Source of the DNA: CBDCUW01 sp963734865
GTDB lineage: Bacteria > Planctomycetota > Planctomycetia > Pirellulales > Pirellulaceae
Length of the DNA: 64,000 nt
Reading direction: 5' to 3'
NCBI GenBank assembly: GCA_963734865.1
Contig: CAVTIV010000004.1
Location: 292,717 to 356,716, forward strand
Part shown: piece by piece, positions 7,916 through 16,810 of the stretch
How positions within the stretch are numbered: the first letter of the stretch is position 1
Layout: each line of letters begins with the position of its first letter
Program-made: the position numbers and the translations under genes
The notes under the pieces: generated by a model
What the model was told of the DNA's origin: nothing
Databases searched by the model: none
Seen by the model: only the letters and a program-made list of their open reading frames with translations

Positions 7916-9438
7916 AAACGTTCGACGCCAAGGATCTTTCGGACTGCCGCCGGCCATTGCGGCTTGATTTGCCAGACGCGATGGCCATCCTGATCGTTGT
8001 GGTCGTGGTGAGCGTCGCGCTGCAACTCATCGGTGCAAAGTCACTCCATGCACAGTCGGGGGTCCGTCCCAATATCGTTTTTATACTCGCGGATGATTTG
8101 GCTTGGTCGGATCTTGGTTGTTACGGACACGCATGGCATGAGACGCCGAACCTCGATCGGTTGGCCAGCGAGGGAATCCGATTCACCGATGCCTATGCAC
8201 CGGCACCGATTTGCTCGGCTTCTCGCGCGAGCATTCTCACCGGAAAAACGCCGGCCCGGTTGCAGTTTGAGTTTGTGACGAAGAATGAACCGGGACGCCA
8301 GCAACGGTTGCCGGGGCAACAACTTGATACGCCGCCATACACGCTGTACCTGCCGCTGGAAGAATCAACGATTGCCGAACTTTTGCAACACGACGGTTAC
8401 GCAACGGCGTTTTTCGGGAAGTGGCATTTGAATCCCCACCACAATGGTTATCTCGGTTGGAGTCCGACGCTGGGACCGAGGCAGCAGGGATTTCAAACCG
8501 CGACGGAGGGTTTTGGCAGCCATCCCTATGGTTATCCGAAGCGGTCCACCGAGCTGCCGCGGATCGTTGCGTCGGGAGTGTTTCCAAGCGATAGCGTGAC
8601 GGATCATGCGGTGGAGTTTCTATCGCAAGACCATCATCGACCATTCTTCTTGATGGTCTCGCACTTTTATGTGCACACGCCGGTGGATACGCGGTGCGAT
8701 TGGCTATTGGAAAAATACGAGTCGAAAGTGCCCGGCAATGCACCGGCTCGAAACAATCGCGTCAAGTATGGTGCGTTCGTGGAAACGCTCGATCACTATG
8801 TCGGCCAATTGATTCGTGATCTCGATGAAGCAGGGCATCGCGACGATACGCTGGTCGTTTTCACATCGGACAACGGTGGGCATCCTGAATACGCGAGCAA
8901 TTCGCCGCTACGGGGATCCAAGTGGAATCTGTACGAAGGAGGAATCCGAGTGCCAATGATTGCACGATGGCCGAAAGTGATACCGGCGGGCCGAACATCT
9001 TCGACTCCTGTGGTCGGGTATGACTTGCTGCCAACGTTTGCTGATGTCGGCAGTGGTGAGCTTCGATCCACGATCGCCGACGATGTGGATGGGCATAGCC
9101 TTGCCGGTGTTTTTCGCGATCCTGGGTTGGTGATCGAACGCGATCTGTATTGGCACTTTCCCTACTACCATCCCGAACGTGGCTACGGCGAGTCGATTGA
9201 TTCGATCGGCGTGGATGATTTCGCGATCAGCAAAACCAAGCCGCAGTCGGCGATCCGTCGCGGCAAGCACAAGTTGCTGCGATTCTACGAGGATCAGGCG
9301 ATCGAGTTGTATGACCTGTCCGATGACGTGGGTGAATCGGATGACTTGCGAGATCGGCGGCGAGGAGTGGCCGACGACTTGGCCAACTCGCTCGGTGACT
9401 ACCTGAGGCAGGTTGAGGCGAGGATTCCGGATCGTTAA
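7912..9438 (+). CDS. Arylsulfatase-family enzyme (Cys-type)
   Basis: This 508-residue type I sulfatase starts at the ATG that overlaps the previous stop (ATGA). A hydrophobic segment at about 24-42 precedes RPNIVFILADDLAWSDLGC, whose Asp61-Asp62 are metal ligands. Cys101 in ICSASRASILTGKTP is the residue converted to formylglycine (C-x-A-x-R). Later motifs are FFGKWHL, DHYVGQLIRDLDE and TSDNGGHPE, all typical of the family. It probably acts outside the cytoplasm on sulfated polysaccharides such as those of algae; the substrate cannot be told from the sequence. The gene is intact, unlike its upstream neighbours. A formylglycine-type SUMF1-domain protein at 50693 lacks the usual cysteines, so the activating enzyme is probably encoded elsewhere. 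Confidence 0.9.
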   Translation: MKTFDAKDLSDCRRPLRLDLPDAMAILIVVVVVSVALQLIGAKSLHAQSGVRPNIVFILADDLAWSDLGCYGHAWHETPNLDRLASEGIRFTDAYAPAPICSASRASILTGKTPARLQFEFVTKNEPGRQQRLPGQQLDTPPYTLYLPLEESTIAELLQHDGYATAFFGKWHLNPHHNGYLGWSPTLGPRQQGFQTATEGFGSHPYGYPKRSTELPRIVASGVFPSDSVTDHAVEFLSQDHHRPFFLMVSHFYVHTPVDTRCDWLLEKYESKVPGNAPARNNRVKYGAFVETLDHYVGQLIRDLDEAGHRDDTLVVFTSDNGGHPEYASNSPLRGSKWNLYEGGIRVPMIARWPKVIPAGRTSSTPVVGYDLLPTFADVGSGELRSTIADDVDGHSLAGVFRDPGLVIERDLYWHFPYYHPERGYGESIDSIGVDDFAISKTKPQSAIRRGKHKLLRFYEDQAIELYDLSDDVGESDDLRDRRRGVADDLANSLGDYLRQVEARIPDR

Positions 9439-9496
9439 ACGCGGTCGATTATTGGGGGTCCAGCACGTGGACGGTTAACAAAAAGGAAAGCCGCGC

Positions 9497-9719
9497 AGCG
9501 GTGGCAGGTGATAGCCTGGGGTGAACCAACGAGCGTCAGCAAGGCTGGTGGAACCCCAGGAAAACGAGACACATTCGACAAACCTTCCCCCCGCGGCGAT
9601 TTGGCGGCGGGCCGCCAAATCGCCGCGGGGAATTTCCGGTTTCGACCGGACGCACCTGGGGCTGCGAAATGCTCGCTGAGACGAGCATTGCTTGCCCCAG
9701 GCTATCACCTGCCACTGCT
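9497..9719. mobile_element. Inverted-repeat element with terminal repeats and a 20-bp central palindrome (MITE/REP-like)
   Basis: Terminal inverted repeats of 25 bp lie at 9497-9521 and 9695-9719 and differ at one position. Each continues outward less perfectly. A perfect 20-bp stem with a 2-base loop sits at 9589-9608/9611-9630 (ccccgcggcgatttggcggc and its complement). Each arm can also fold on itself: cctgggg pairs with ccccagg within the left arm (9515-9560), and in the right arm aatgctcg pairs with cgagcatt near 9668-9688. No transposase is encoded; ORFs inside are chance. The sequence resembles repeats I recall being scattered through Rhodopirellula intergenic DNA, but no second full copy is in this window. 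It lies between the sulfatase and an epimerase gene on the same strand and may also terminate transcription. Confidence 0.65.
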
Positions 9720-9917
9720 TCGCAGTTATCAGGCAGTTACAACGCTTGGACGGAACGCTTGAACGGGGTCTGACCCCCATCAGCAGCCCCTATCAGCAGG
9801 CTGACCCCCCATCACGATTGGAAACCGCTTAGGATGAGTGGCTAGTCAGCGCGGCCGAGTTACAATCTGGAACGAAGATTGCCACAACCGACACGTACAA
9901 TGAGGATTCTCCCTGCT

Positions 9918-10859
9918 ATGTTCGCCGAAAGCTCGAATTCGAATCGTCGTCAATTTCTGAAAGTTTCCGCCGTCGCGGCAGCCGCCACGACGCTTAGCGT
10001 CCGCGGTGCCCTTGCCGCGCCGCAGGCCTCGGGTGCTGCACCCTACAAGATCTCATTGGCCGAATGGTCGCTGCACCGCACGCTTCGCGACGACTCGAAG
10101 AATCTAACCAACTTGGATTTTCCGCGAGTGGCGAAGAAGGAATTCGGGATTGATGCGGTTGAATACGTGAACCAGTTCTTCAAGGACAAAGCGCGGGATA
10201 AGAAATACCTGACGGACTTGAATGGCAGATGCGAAGACCTTGGCGTGAAGAGCCTGCTGATCATGGTGGACGGCGAGGGTCGATTGGGGGATCCCAGCGA
10301 TGAGGCAAGAAAGACAGCGGTCGAAAACCATTACCAGTGGGTCGAAGCGGCGAAATTCCTCGGTTGTCATTCGATACGCGTCAATGCGGGGTCTCAAGGA
10401 TCGTATGACGAGCAACAAAAGCTGGCGACGGATGGTTTGCGACGTCTCAGCGAGTTTGCCAAGCCTCACGGGTTGAACGTGATTGTTGAGAATCACGGTG
10501 GGCTCAGCAGCAACGGCAAGTGGCTTTCGGGTGTGATCAAGATGGTCGGCCTTGACAACTGCGGAACGTTACCGGACTTCGGAAACTTCCGGATCGGCGA
10601 TGGTGAAGAGTATGACCGTTATCAGGGCGTTGAAGAGCTGATGCCATATGCCAAGGCGGTTAGTGCCAAGTCACACGACTTTGATGAACAAGGCAACGAG
10701 ATTCATACGGACTATGAAAAGATGATGGGTATCGTCGTCAGTCACGGATACCACGGTTACGTCGGTATCGAATACGAGGGCAGCAAGATCGGGGAAATGG
10801 AAGGGATCCAGAAGACGAAGGATTTGCTCGATCGAGTTGCCGCGAAGCTCAGCAAGTAG
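9918..10859 (+). CDS. Tat-exported sugar phosphate isomerase/epimerase family protein
   Basis: The ATG at 9918 (alternative 9900) begins a 313-residue protein with a twin-arginine leader: SNRRQFLKVSAVAAAATTLS, ending at GALAA. The rest is a xylose-isomerase-like TIM barrel: EWSLHRTL, GIDAVEYVNQFF, CHSIRVNAGS, LNVIVENHGG (metal-binding Glu and His), DFGNFRIGD, AKSHDFDEQGNE and GYVGIEYEG. Exported members of this family are abundant in planctomycetes, and substrates are rarely known; the fold suits ketose/aldose isomerisation or epimerisation. It converges with the xylulokinase gene with only 19 bp between the stops. Confidence 0.85.
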   Translation: MFAESSNSNRRQFLKVSAVAAAATTLSVRGALAAPQASGAAPYKISLAEWSLHRTLRDDSKNLTNLDFPRVAKKEFGIDAVEYVNQFFKDKARDKKYLTDLNGRCEDLGVKSLLIMVDGEGRLGDPSDEARKTAVENHYQWVEAAKFLGCHSIRVNAGSQGSYDEQQKLATDGLRRLSEFAKPHGLNVIVENHGGLSSNGKWLSGVIKMVGLDNCGTLPDFGNFRIGDGEEYDRYQGVEELMPYAKAVSAKSHDFDEQGNEIHTDYEKMMGIVVSHGYHGYVGIEYEGSKIGEMEGIQKTKDLLDRVAAKLSK

Positions 10860-10878
10860 GCTGGCAACTTCTCCGAAA

Positions 10879-12405
10879 CTATTGCGATTGATACTCGGCC
10901 AACGCCGACATCGAGTCTTTCAGTTGGCCGTACAGGTCGCGATAGATTGGGAACAGCTGGTCATAGTTCTTGACGGCGTTTTTGTCGGGTGCTGTTTCAT
11001 CGGCGATCTGGATTGTCGCCTTGCAGGCTGCTTCGATCGAGTGGTACGCGCCGTCGCCAACTGCGGCGAGCAGAGCGACGCCGAATGCGGGCCCCTGTTC
11101 GACTTCGAGTGTTGTGATCTTTTTACCAAAGACATCGGCTTGCATTTGCCGCCAGAGGGGATTTTTGCTGCCGCCCCCGGAAGCTCGGATTTGGCGTACC
11201 GGCACGCCGAGTGATCGGATGATCTGTAGGCTGTCGCGGAGTGCGAAGGTGATTCCTTCCATCACGCTACGTGTCATGTGTCCGCGTGTATGGGTCAAAT
11301 TCATGCCGACGAAGCTGCCTCGCGCATTGGGGTCGGCGTGCGGTGTTCGTTCGCCATTGAGGTACGGCAAAAAGAGTAGGCCGTTGCTTCCGGCGGCGAC
11401 CAATTCCGCTTCACGCGTCGCGACTTCATAGCGATTCTTGCCACTGAAACCCGACAGCCCTTGCAAGACGGAATCGACCCACCACTGCAGCGATCCGCCG
11501 CTGGTCAGATTCACGCCCATCATATGCCATTTACCGTTGACGGCATGACAGAACGTATGCAGTCGACCGGTGGCATCATATTGAGGTTCGTCGCTGTGAA
11601 CGAACACGACGCCGCTGGTGCCGATCGATGTGCTAAGTATGCCTTTCTTGACGACGCCGTTGCCAACGGCACCGGCGGCGCAATCCCCTGCCCCGCCAAC
11701 GACTTTGCAGTTGGTGGACAGGCCGAGTCGTTTTGCGGCGGCCGTCGTCAGCGTGCCGGTGACTTCGTCGCTCTCGACAACTCGGGGTAATAGTTGGGGA
11801 TCGAGTTCGAGTTTGCTGAGGAGTTTCTTGGACCAGTCGCGTTTGACGACATCAAGCAACAGCGTCCCACTGGCATCACTCACTTCGGTGACATAATCGC
11901 CTGTCAGTCGACGTCGAATGTCATCTTTGGGAAGCAGCACTTTTGCCAGTCGATCAAAGTTTCGTTTTTCCTGGTTGCGCAACCAGAGAATTTTGGGAGC
12001 CTGGAATCCGGTCAGTGCTGGATTGGCGACCATCTTGATCAACGCGTTGCGGCCACCGGCGGCCGACGTGATTTGGTCGCACTCGGCGGCGGTCCGTTGA
12101 TCGTTCCATAACAGTGCGTTACGAATGACTTTGTCGCTGCGATCAAGAAAGACGCTGCCATGCATTTGGCCACTGAGTCCGATCGCGCGGACGTCGGTCG
12201 GTTTCAGCTTTGCCTTATTGACGACGGCGCGAACCGTTTTGACGGTCGCGGTCCACCAATCCTCGGGATCTTGTTCCGTCCAGCCAGGTTTGGGTTGATG
12301 CAGCGGGTATTCGGCATTTGCTTCTGCCAACACATTCCCATTCGTGTCGATCAGCAGAGTCTTGGTCCCGCTGGTCCCGATATCGATGCCGAGGTAATGA
12401 CTCAT
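10879..12405 (-). CDS. xylB: Xylulokinase (FGGY carbohydrate kinase)
   Basis: The ATG at 12405, preceded by gcggcgagaaagc, gives 508 residues, the usual length. It phosphorylates D-xylulose with ATP to D-xylulose 5-phosphate, feeding the pentose phosphate pathway. N-terminal ATPase signature: GIDIGTSGTKTLLIDTNG. Further motifs are WTEQDPEDWW, IGLSGQMHGSVFLD (the 'QMHG' block characteristic of xylulokinase), LLWNDQRT, VVGGAGDCAAGAVGNGV and IGTSGVVF. The C-terminal FGGY part has IRASGGGSKNPLWRQM. Cytoplasmic. No xylose isomerase gene is adjacent; the neighbour is an exported epimerase-like protein. Ribulokinase or another FGGY kinase is less likely given the QMHG block. Confidence 0.9.
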   Translation of the reverse strand: MSHYLGIDIGTSGTKTLLIDTNGNVLAEANAEYPLHQPKPGWTEQDPEDWWTATVKTVRAVVNKAKLKPTDVRAIGLSGQMHGSVFLDRSDKVIRNALLWNDQRTAAECDQITSAAGGRNALIKMVANPALTGFQAPKILWLRNQEKRNFDRLAKVLLPKDDIRRRLTGDYVTEVSDASGTLLLDVVKRDWSKKLLSKLELDPQLLPRVVESDEVTGTLTTAAAKRLGLSTNCKVVGGAGDCAAGAVGNGVVKKGILSTSIGTSGVVFVHSDEPQYDATGRLHTFCHAVNGKWHMMGVNLTSGGSLQWWVDSVLQGLSGFSGKNRYEVATREAELVAAGSNGLLFLPYLNGERTPHADPNARGSFVGMNLTHTRGHMTRSVMEGITFALRDSLQIIRSLGVPVRQIRASGGGSKNPLWRQMQADVFGKKITTLEVEQGPAFGVALLAAVGDGAYHSIEAACKATIQIADETAPDKNAVKNYDQLFPIYRDLYGQLKDSMSALAEYQSQ

Positions 12406-12529
12406 GCTTTCTCGCCGCAGGTGACATGGATGAAAAACTGCTGCCTGATCGAACTGGCGACCACTATAGTGCGTAGAGCGCGCTAACCAAACACCCGAAA
12501 TGTGCAATCACAGCTAGCGGAGAGAGACA

Positions 12530-13846
12530 TTGCCGAACCATCCGACAGCCGAAGGACGAAGCCGCCGCGACGTGTTGATCGGAGGTGCGGCGTTGGCCTC
12601 GGCGCTAAGTCTTGGATGCCGACAACCTGTGGAGCCGACGTCGGCGCCTGCCAGTTCCAGGCGAACGGACGTACCACTGCGGGTTGTGCTATGCGGAACG
12701 GAATCGGATCGAGAAGCGATCGAGCGGGCTTGGGGCGCGGTGGCTTCGCAGCCGCTGGAGCTGACCGTGATCAACGTTGATCGCGCGGATCCGGGTGGTT
12801 TGATTGACAAGATCGTTGCAGCGAGCGCACAGAGTGATCTGATCGTTTATCCGGTGCTGGTCGTCGCTGAGCTTTCGTCTCGAGAGTTGCTGACGCCACT
12901 TTCGGACGATGAATTCAAGTTGGCGGAAGAACAGGGCGGCCCGTTTTTTCCGGCGTTGCGCAACGGTATCGCCCGCTTTGGCGGCCTGTACGTGGCGGCT
13001 CCGCTGGGGGCACGTCAGCCGGCGCTGATGTCGATCGAAGCGGTCGATGAGATGCGGACATGGAGCGACTATGATCAATGGGTCCAATCGCTCGATGGGG
13101 CCGCTGCCGAGCCGCTGGCGGATGGTTGGGCAGCGGCAATGTTCCTGTGGCGAGCGGCGTCGTCGATCGAACAGGGATGGCTGTTTGGGCCTTCCGATCT
13201 GGAGCCGCAGATTGATCGGGATCCGTACCAGAACGTTCTCGCCCAAATGCAGGAAACCGCCGGGCGATACAAAGTCACGCGAAGCACACCGCAACAGATT
13301 TGGACCGCCCTGACATCGGGGTCGCTGCGAGGGGGCCTGGGGTTCAACTTCGGTGCTGAAATGGGGGACGCCGAGATCAGCTTCCGTGATCCGCCGAGCG
13401 AAGTTTTGACGAAGATACTCGCCGATCCGTTCTCGCCAGTCGCCTCGCTGGCGGCACAGTGTCGGCAGACCGCCGCATCGAAGCAGTTCATTCGCTGGCT
13501 CTCAGGCGGTGAAGGCAGCGAGAGTGTTCGTCGCCAAGTCAGCGGCATGACGGTGACGCGAGCATCGGTTGAAGAGGTCGAAGGCGGCTCGCACACCGGT
13601 GAAGGCTACGAGCTCTGGTTGAGCGGGCGCCTGCAGATTCCGAACACGCTACCGACGCTCGAGTTGCTTGCGGCCGATGAGTACTACGCCGCACTGGATC
13701 GGCAGATCATCCGGTGCTTGGAAGGCGAGCAGGAACCGGCGTCAGCGCTTGAGGAGGTCAAGAATCGCTGGCAGGCAATCGGCGATCGGGTCGGCATCCC
13801 AAAGCAGCAACGAGCATGGCGAAGAGTCCAGGGGATGATCGCCTAA
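12530..13846 (+). CDS. Putative extracellular solute-binding lipoprotein
   Basis: A TTG start at 12530 follows ggagagagaca, a strong ribosome-binding site. The 438-residue product has a leader with SRRDVLIGGAAL and a lipobox-like SALSLGC, suggesting Tat export and lipid attachment. The mature part resembles periplasmic binding proteins for sugars (bacterial extracellular solute-binding type 1), with VVLCGTESDREAIERAW near the start, LYVAAPLGARQPALM, MFLWRAASSIEQGW and SKQFIRWLSGGEGSESVRR near the end. No ABC permease or ATPase gene is adjacent, so transport partners would be elsewhere. It diverges from xylB. The family assignment is by overall pattern only. Confidence 0.6.
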   Translation: MPNHPTAEGRSRRDVLIGGAALASALSLGCRQPVEPTSAPASSRRTDVPLRVVLCGTESDREAIERAWGAVASQPLELTVINVDRADPGGLIDKIVAASAQSDLIVYPVLVVAELSSRELLTPLSDDEFKLAEEQGGPFFPALRNGIARFGGLYVAAPLGARQPALMSIEAVDEMRTWSDYDQWVQSLDGAAAEPLADGWAAAMFLWRAASSIEQGWLFGPSDLEPQIDRDPYQNVLAQMQETAGRYKVTRSTPQQIWTALTSGSLRGGLGFNFGAEMGDAEISFRDPPSEVLTKILADPFSPVASLAAQCRQTAASKQFIRWLSGGEGSESVRRQVSGMTVTRASVEEVEGGSHTGEGYELWLSGRLQIPNTLPTLELLAADEYYAALDRQIIRCLEGEQEPASALEEVKNRWQAIGDRVGIPKQQRAWRRVQGMIA

Positions 13847-13937
13847 ATCCATTGACCACTTTCACCATCCACTCGGGGACCTGTCGCCATGGTTGGCTGT
13901 TACAGGTCCACGTTTCTCTCGACCGGCCGCAGCGGGA

Positions 13938-14598
13938 TCACTCGTCTTCGCTGTTGGTTTCGGTTTCGACCGTTGGCGAATCATCGACGGCCGGTTCCGC
14001 GGCCGGTTCGTCATTGGCTTGAGCCTTGGGTTGGTCGTCATCAAACGCGGGGCGTTGGGCCTTTCGTTTGACTCGGTCGTTCTTGCCAACGAATTCCAGG
14101 ATCGCGCGTTCACCGGCATCTCCCAGTCGTGGAGTTGCCAGCCGCAAGACACGGGTGTAGCCGCCTGGACGATCGACGTAACGTTCGGCAATCGTATCGA
14201 ACAGGATTTTGGTGGCTTCTTTATCGCCGATCAATTGAATGACACGACGGCGTGCGGCGACGACTGGGCGCGGGTATCGGCCCATTGTTGCCAATCATCG
14301 CTTTGTCGCCACTTCTTCCAGTCGTCGCTGCCCCGTTCGGCGGACGGTTCGTAGTTTTCGAGCAGCTTCGGCGGCGGGCAGCGATTTCTTGGCGATCGTG
14401 ATGCACTTTTCGACCAAGGGACGTACTTCCTTGGCTTTGTGCAGCGTGGTGGTGATACGGCCGGCCACTTTGGGTGCGTTTTCGTCAAGAGTCGCATCTC
14501 GCTCGGTCAGAAACAGGGCGCTGGCGAGGTTTTTCAGCAGCGCTTTGCGGTGGCTGGGGCTTCGTCCCGAGTACGCGGCCTCGTCGTCGGTGACGCAT
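13938..14598 (-). CDS. rplQ: 50S ribosomal protein L17 with acidic C-terminal tail (three frameshifts)
   Basis: The ATG at 14598 reads MRHRRRGRVLG; the protein then continues in other frames as SPSHRKALLKNLASALFLTE, DATLDENAPKVAGRITTTLH, NYEPSAERGSDDWKKWRQ and PVVAARRRVIQLIGDKEATK, ending with DRPGGYTRVLRLATPRLGD. Breaks lie near 14563 (one extra G in GGG), 14365 and 14280. Joined, it is about 219 residues, far longer than the roughly 120-residue E. coli L17. The extra length is an insertion before PVVAARRR and a C-terminal tail rich in Asp, Glu, Ala and Pro. It is the last gene of the rpsM-rpsK-rpoA-rplQ block. Sequence error is the likeliest cause of the breaks. Confidence 0.85.
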
Positions 14599-14623
14599 GG
14601 CAGGTGAGTCCGTCAATCGTTGT

Positions 14624-15662
14624 CTAGGTGAAAATGAAATGAATGCCAAGATTCCACGCGCTCGCTCAAAAGAGCGGCTGATTGGAACTCGCATGCCAAG
14701 GTGCAATCCGTACTGGGACAGTTTTTCACGCACTTCGTTGAGCGTGGTGTCGCCGAAGTTGCGAACTTCCAGCAACTGAGTCTTCGTTTCGTTGGACCAA
14801 GTCACGAACCGTTTGAATGTTTTCGCTTTCCAGGCAGTTGTTTGCTCGAACCGACAACCGCAAGTCTGCAGCGTCATGTTCAGCTTGGCTTCCAGTTGCG
14901 CTTCGGGCGAACCGGCACCACCACGGGCGGCCGAGAAGATACTGGGACCGAGTTCGCGATACTGGACGAACGGGTTGAGATGCTTGCGCAAGATCTTTGC
15001 CGATTCGACCAACGCCAATTCGGGGTTGATCGAACCATCGGTCCAGATCTCGAGGTTCAGCTTGTCGTAGTTGGTCTTTTGACCGACGCGAGTCTCTTCG
15101 ACTTCGTATCGGACACGAGTGATGGGGCTGAACACGGCGTCGATCGGAATGATGCCGATTTCGTGATCGGCGCTGCTGTGTTCGGTGCTGGGAACATAGC
15201 CACGGCCGTTTTCGACGACCATTTCCATCATGAAGGGGACGTCGTCGGTCAGCGTGGTGATGACGTGATCTTTGTTGATGATTTCGACGTCCGCATCGGT
15301 TTGAACGTCAGCACCGGTGATCACGCCAGCCTTGTCACTTTCGACGGTGATCACGCGAGTTGCTTCGCTGTGATTGCGGACGACCAAGCTCTTGACGTTC
15401 AACACGATCTCGCGTGACATCTTCCAGAACGCCGGGGATGGTTGTGAATTCGTGCTGGGCACCGCGGATCTTGATCTGTGTCACGGCGCTGCCCACAAGG
15501 CTGCTTAGCAGGACGCGGCGAAGGCTGTTGCCGACGCTGGCACCGAAACCACGTTCGAACGGCTCGGCCGTAAACTTGCCGTAGGTCTGAAGTCAGCGTG
15601 TCGCGATCGACTTCGAGGGTGCTGGGCAACTCCATACCACGCCAACGAATATGCATCGTCAT
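14624..15662 (-). CDS. rpoA: DNA-directed RNA polymerase subunit alpha (frameshifted)
   Basis: The ATG at 15662 has gaggtctc just upstream and reads MTMHIRWRGMELPSTLEVD. After a shift near 15595 the protein continues TYGKFTAEPFERGFGASVGN (other frame), LRRVLLSSLVGSAVTQIKIR and EFTTIPGVLEDVT. After a second shift near 15412 it continues EIVLNVKSLVV through the N-terminal dimerisation domain. The C-terminal domain has TTLNEVREKLSQYGLHLGM. The expected stop is the TAG at 14624-14626, reached after a third shift near 14640; the uncorrected frame runs on into rplQ. Corrected length is about 345 residues, normal for alpha. It assembles as a dimer with beta and beta' and contacts activators through its C-terminal domain. 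Confidence 0.9.
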
Positions 15663-15818
15663 GAGACCTCGATTTGGGTTTGCAAGGTGGTGGATGTACG
15701 AGATTGAAATCTGGGGGGAGCTGGCGGTGAGCAGGTTCACCGCCAGCAGGATGATTCATATTCGAATGGATCGACGTCGGGCCGGTGACGGCCATCGATC
15801 CGGTTTCGGCGAACACGA

Positions 15819-16202
15819 TTAGACGCGTCGCTTTTTCCGCGGCCGGCATCCGTTGTGCGGGATCGGAGTGACTTCTTCGATCAACTTGACGTTCAAGCCT
15901 GCTGCTTGCAGCGAAGTGATCGCGCTTTCGCGTCCCGATCCGGGGCCTTTGACACGGACTTCGACGTCTCGCATCCCGAATTTGGTCGCCTTTTCAGCAG
16001 CCTGTTGGGCGGCGCATTGACCGGCGAATGGGGTGCTCTTGCGGCTTCCCTTGAAACCGCTCGTGCCCGCACTGGCCCAGCAGAGCGTGTCGCCTTTGGG
16101 GTCGGTGATCGTGACGGTCGTATTGTTGAACGTCGCGTGGATGTGGGCGATTCCGCTGCTGACATTCCGTCGGACGCGTTTCTTTTTGTTTGTCTTTGCC
16201 AC
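15819..16202 (-). CDS. rpsK: 30S ribosomal protein S11
   Basis: A GTG at 16202 starts VAKTNKKKRVRRNVSSGIAH; the frame is open further upstream but that part is not S11-like. The 127-residue product contains HATFNNTTVTITDPKGDTL, SAGTSGFKGSRKSTPFAGQ, AAEKATKFGMRDVEVRVKGP and the conserved end PIPHNGCRPRKKRRV. S11 sits on the 30S platform near the mRNA exit. It lies 77 bp downstream of rpsM and 156 bp upstream of rpoA; rpsD, often between rpsK and rpoA in other bacteria, is absent here. Confidence 0.95.
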   Translation of the reverse strand: MAKTNKKKRVRRNVSSGIAHIHATFNNTTVTITDPKGDTLCWASAGTSGFKGSRKSTPFAGQCAAQQAAEKATKFGMRDVEVRVKGPGSGRESAITSLQAAGLNVKLIEEVTPIPHNGCRPRKKRRV

Positions 16203-16279
16203 TGCAAAGTCTCGACTTGTTGGTATCTGGTAAACGTTAGATGAAAGGCGTTCGGTGAGCTGGGGAGGGATTGTTCCGG

Positions 16280-16663
16280 CTAGCGGAGGTCCTTGACGCC
16301 CTTTTTGCCGGCAACCGTCTTTCGTGGGCCTTTTCGGGTGCGTGCGTTTGTCTTGGTGCGTTGGCCACGGACTGGAAGGCCGACCCGATGTCGGATCCCG
16401 CGATAACACTTCACCTCCCGAAGTCGGCTGATGTTTTGAGTCACTTGGCGACGCAGTGGGCCTTCGACCGTGTAATCACGCTCGAGCAATGCCGCGATCC
16501 GGCCCAATTCATCTTCGTGGATATCGCTGGCAGGACGGTTTGGGTCGATCCCGAGCTTCTCACAGACTTCTCGAGCGGTGTACAAGCCGATGCCGTACAG
16601 ATAGGTCAGAGAATACTGAATCTTCTTATCGTTCGGGATGTCAACGCCCATCAAGCGGGGCAT
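16280..16663 (-). CDS. rpsM: 30S ribosomal protein S13
   Basis: The ATG at 16663 follows aggagtctcgtt, a good ribosome-binding site, and gives 127 residues. MPRLMGVDIPNDKKIQYSLT, YGIGLYTAREVCEKLGID and HRVGLPVRGQRTKTNARTRK are diagnostic; the tail is Lys-rich (KTVAGKKGVKDLR). S13 is in the head of the 30S subunit and contacts tRNA and the 50S. It heads the block rpsM-rpsK-rpoA-rplQ. The open frame upstream to 16789 does not encode L36 or another recognisable protein. Confidence 0.95.
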   Translation of the reverse strand: MPRLMGVDIPNDKKIQYSLTYLYGIGLYTAREVCEKLGIDPNRPASDIHEDELGRIAALLERDYTVEGPLRRQVTQNISRLREVKCYRGIRHRVGLPVRGQRTKTNARTRKGPRKTVAGKKGVKDLR

Positions 16664-16810
16664 AACGAGACTCCTGGGTAGGTCATCAGCGTGGCGACAC
16701 AGGCCGAAGCGAGGTCTGCAGCGATACAGCGAGGCAGACCCTTCGGGCAAGAATCCCGAAATATAGCGACCGGCCCCCTTTTTGCTCAATGGGGACGTGG
16801 CACCATTTTT

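Noticed and set aside
9475..9780. ORFs of about 85-100 residues within the inverted-repeat element
   Set aside because: They are translations of the palindromic sequence on either strand and have no domain or ribosome-binding site.
14701..15417. Plus-strand ORF of 238 residues opposite rpoA
   Set aside because: Antisense shadow of rpoA, whose protein is unmistakable on the minus strand.
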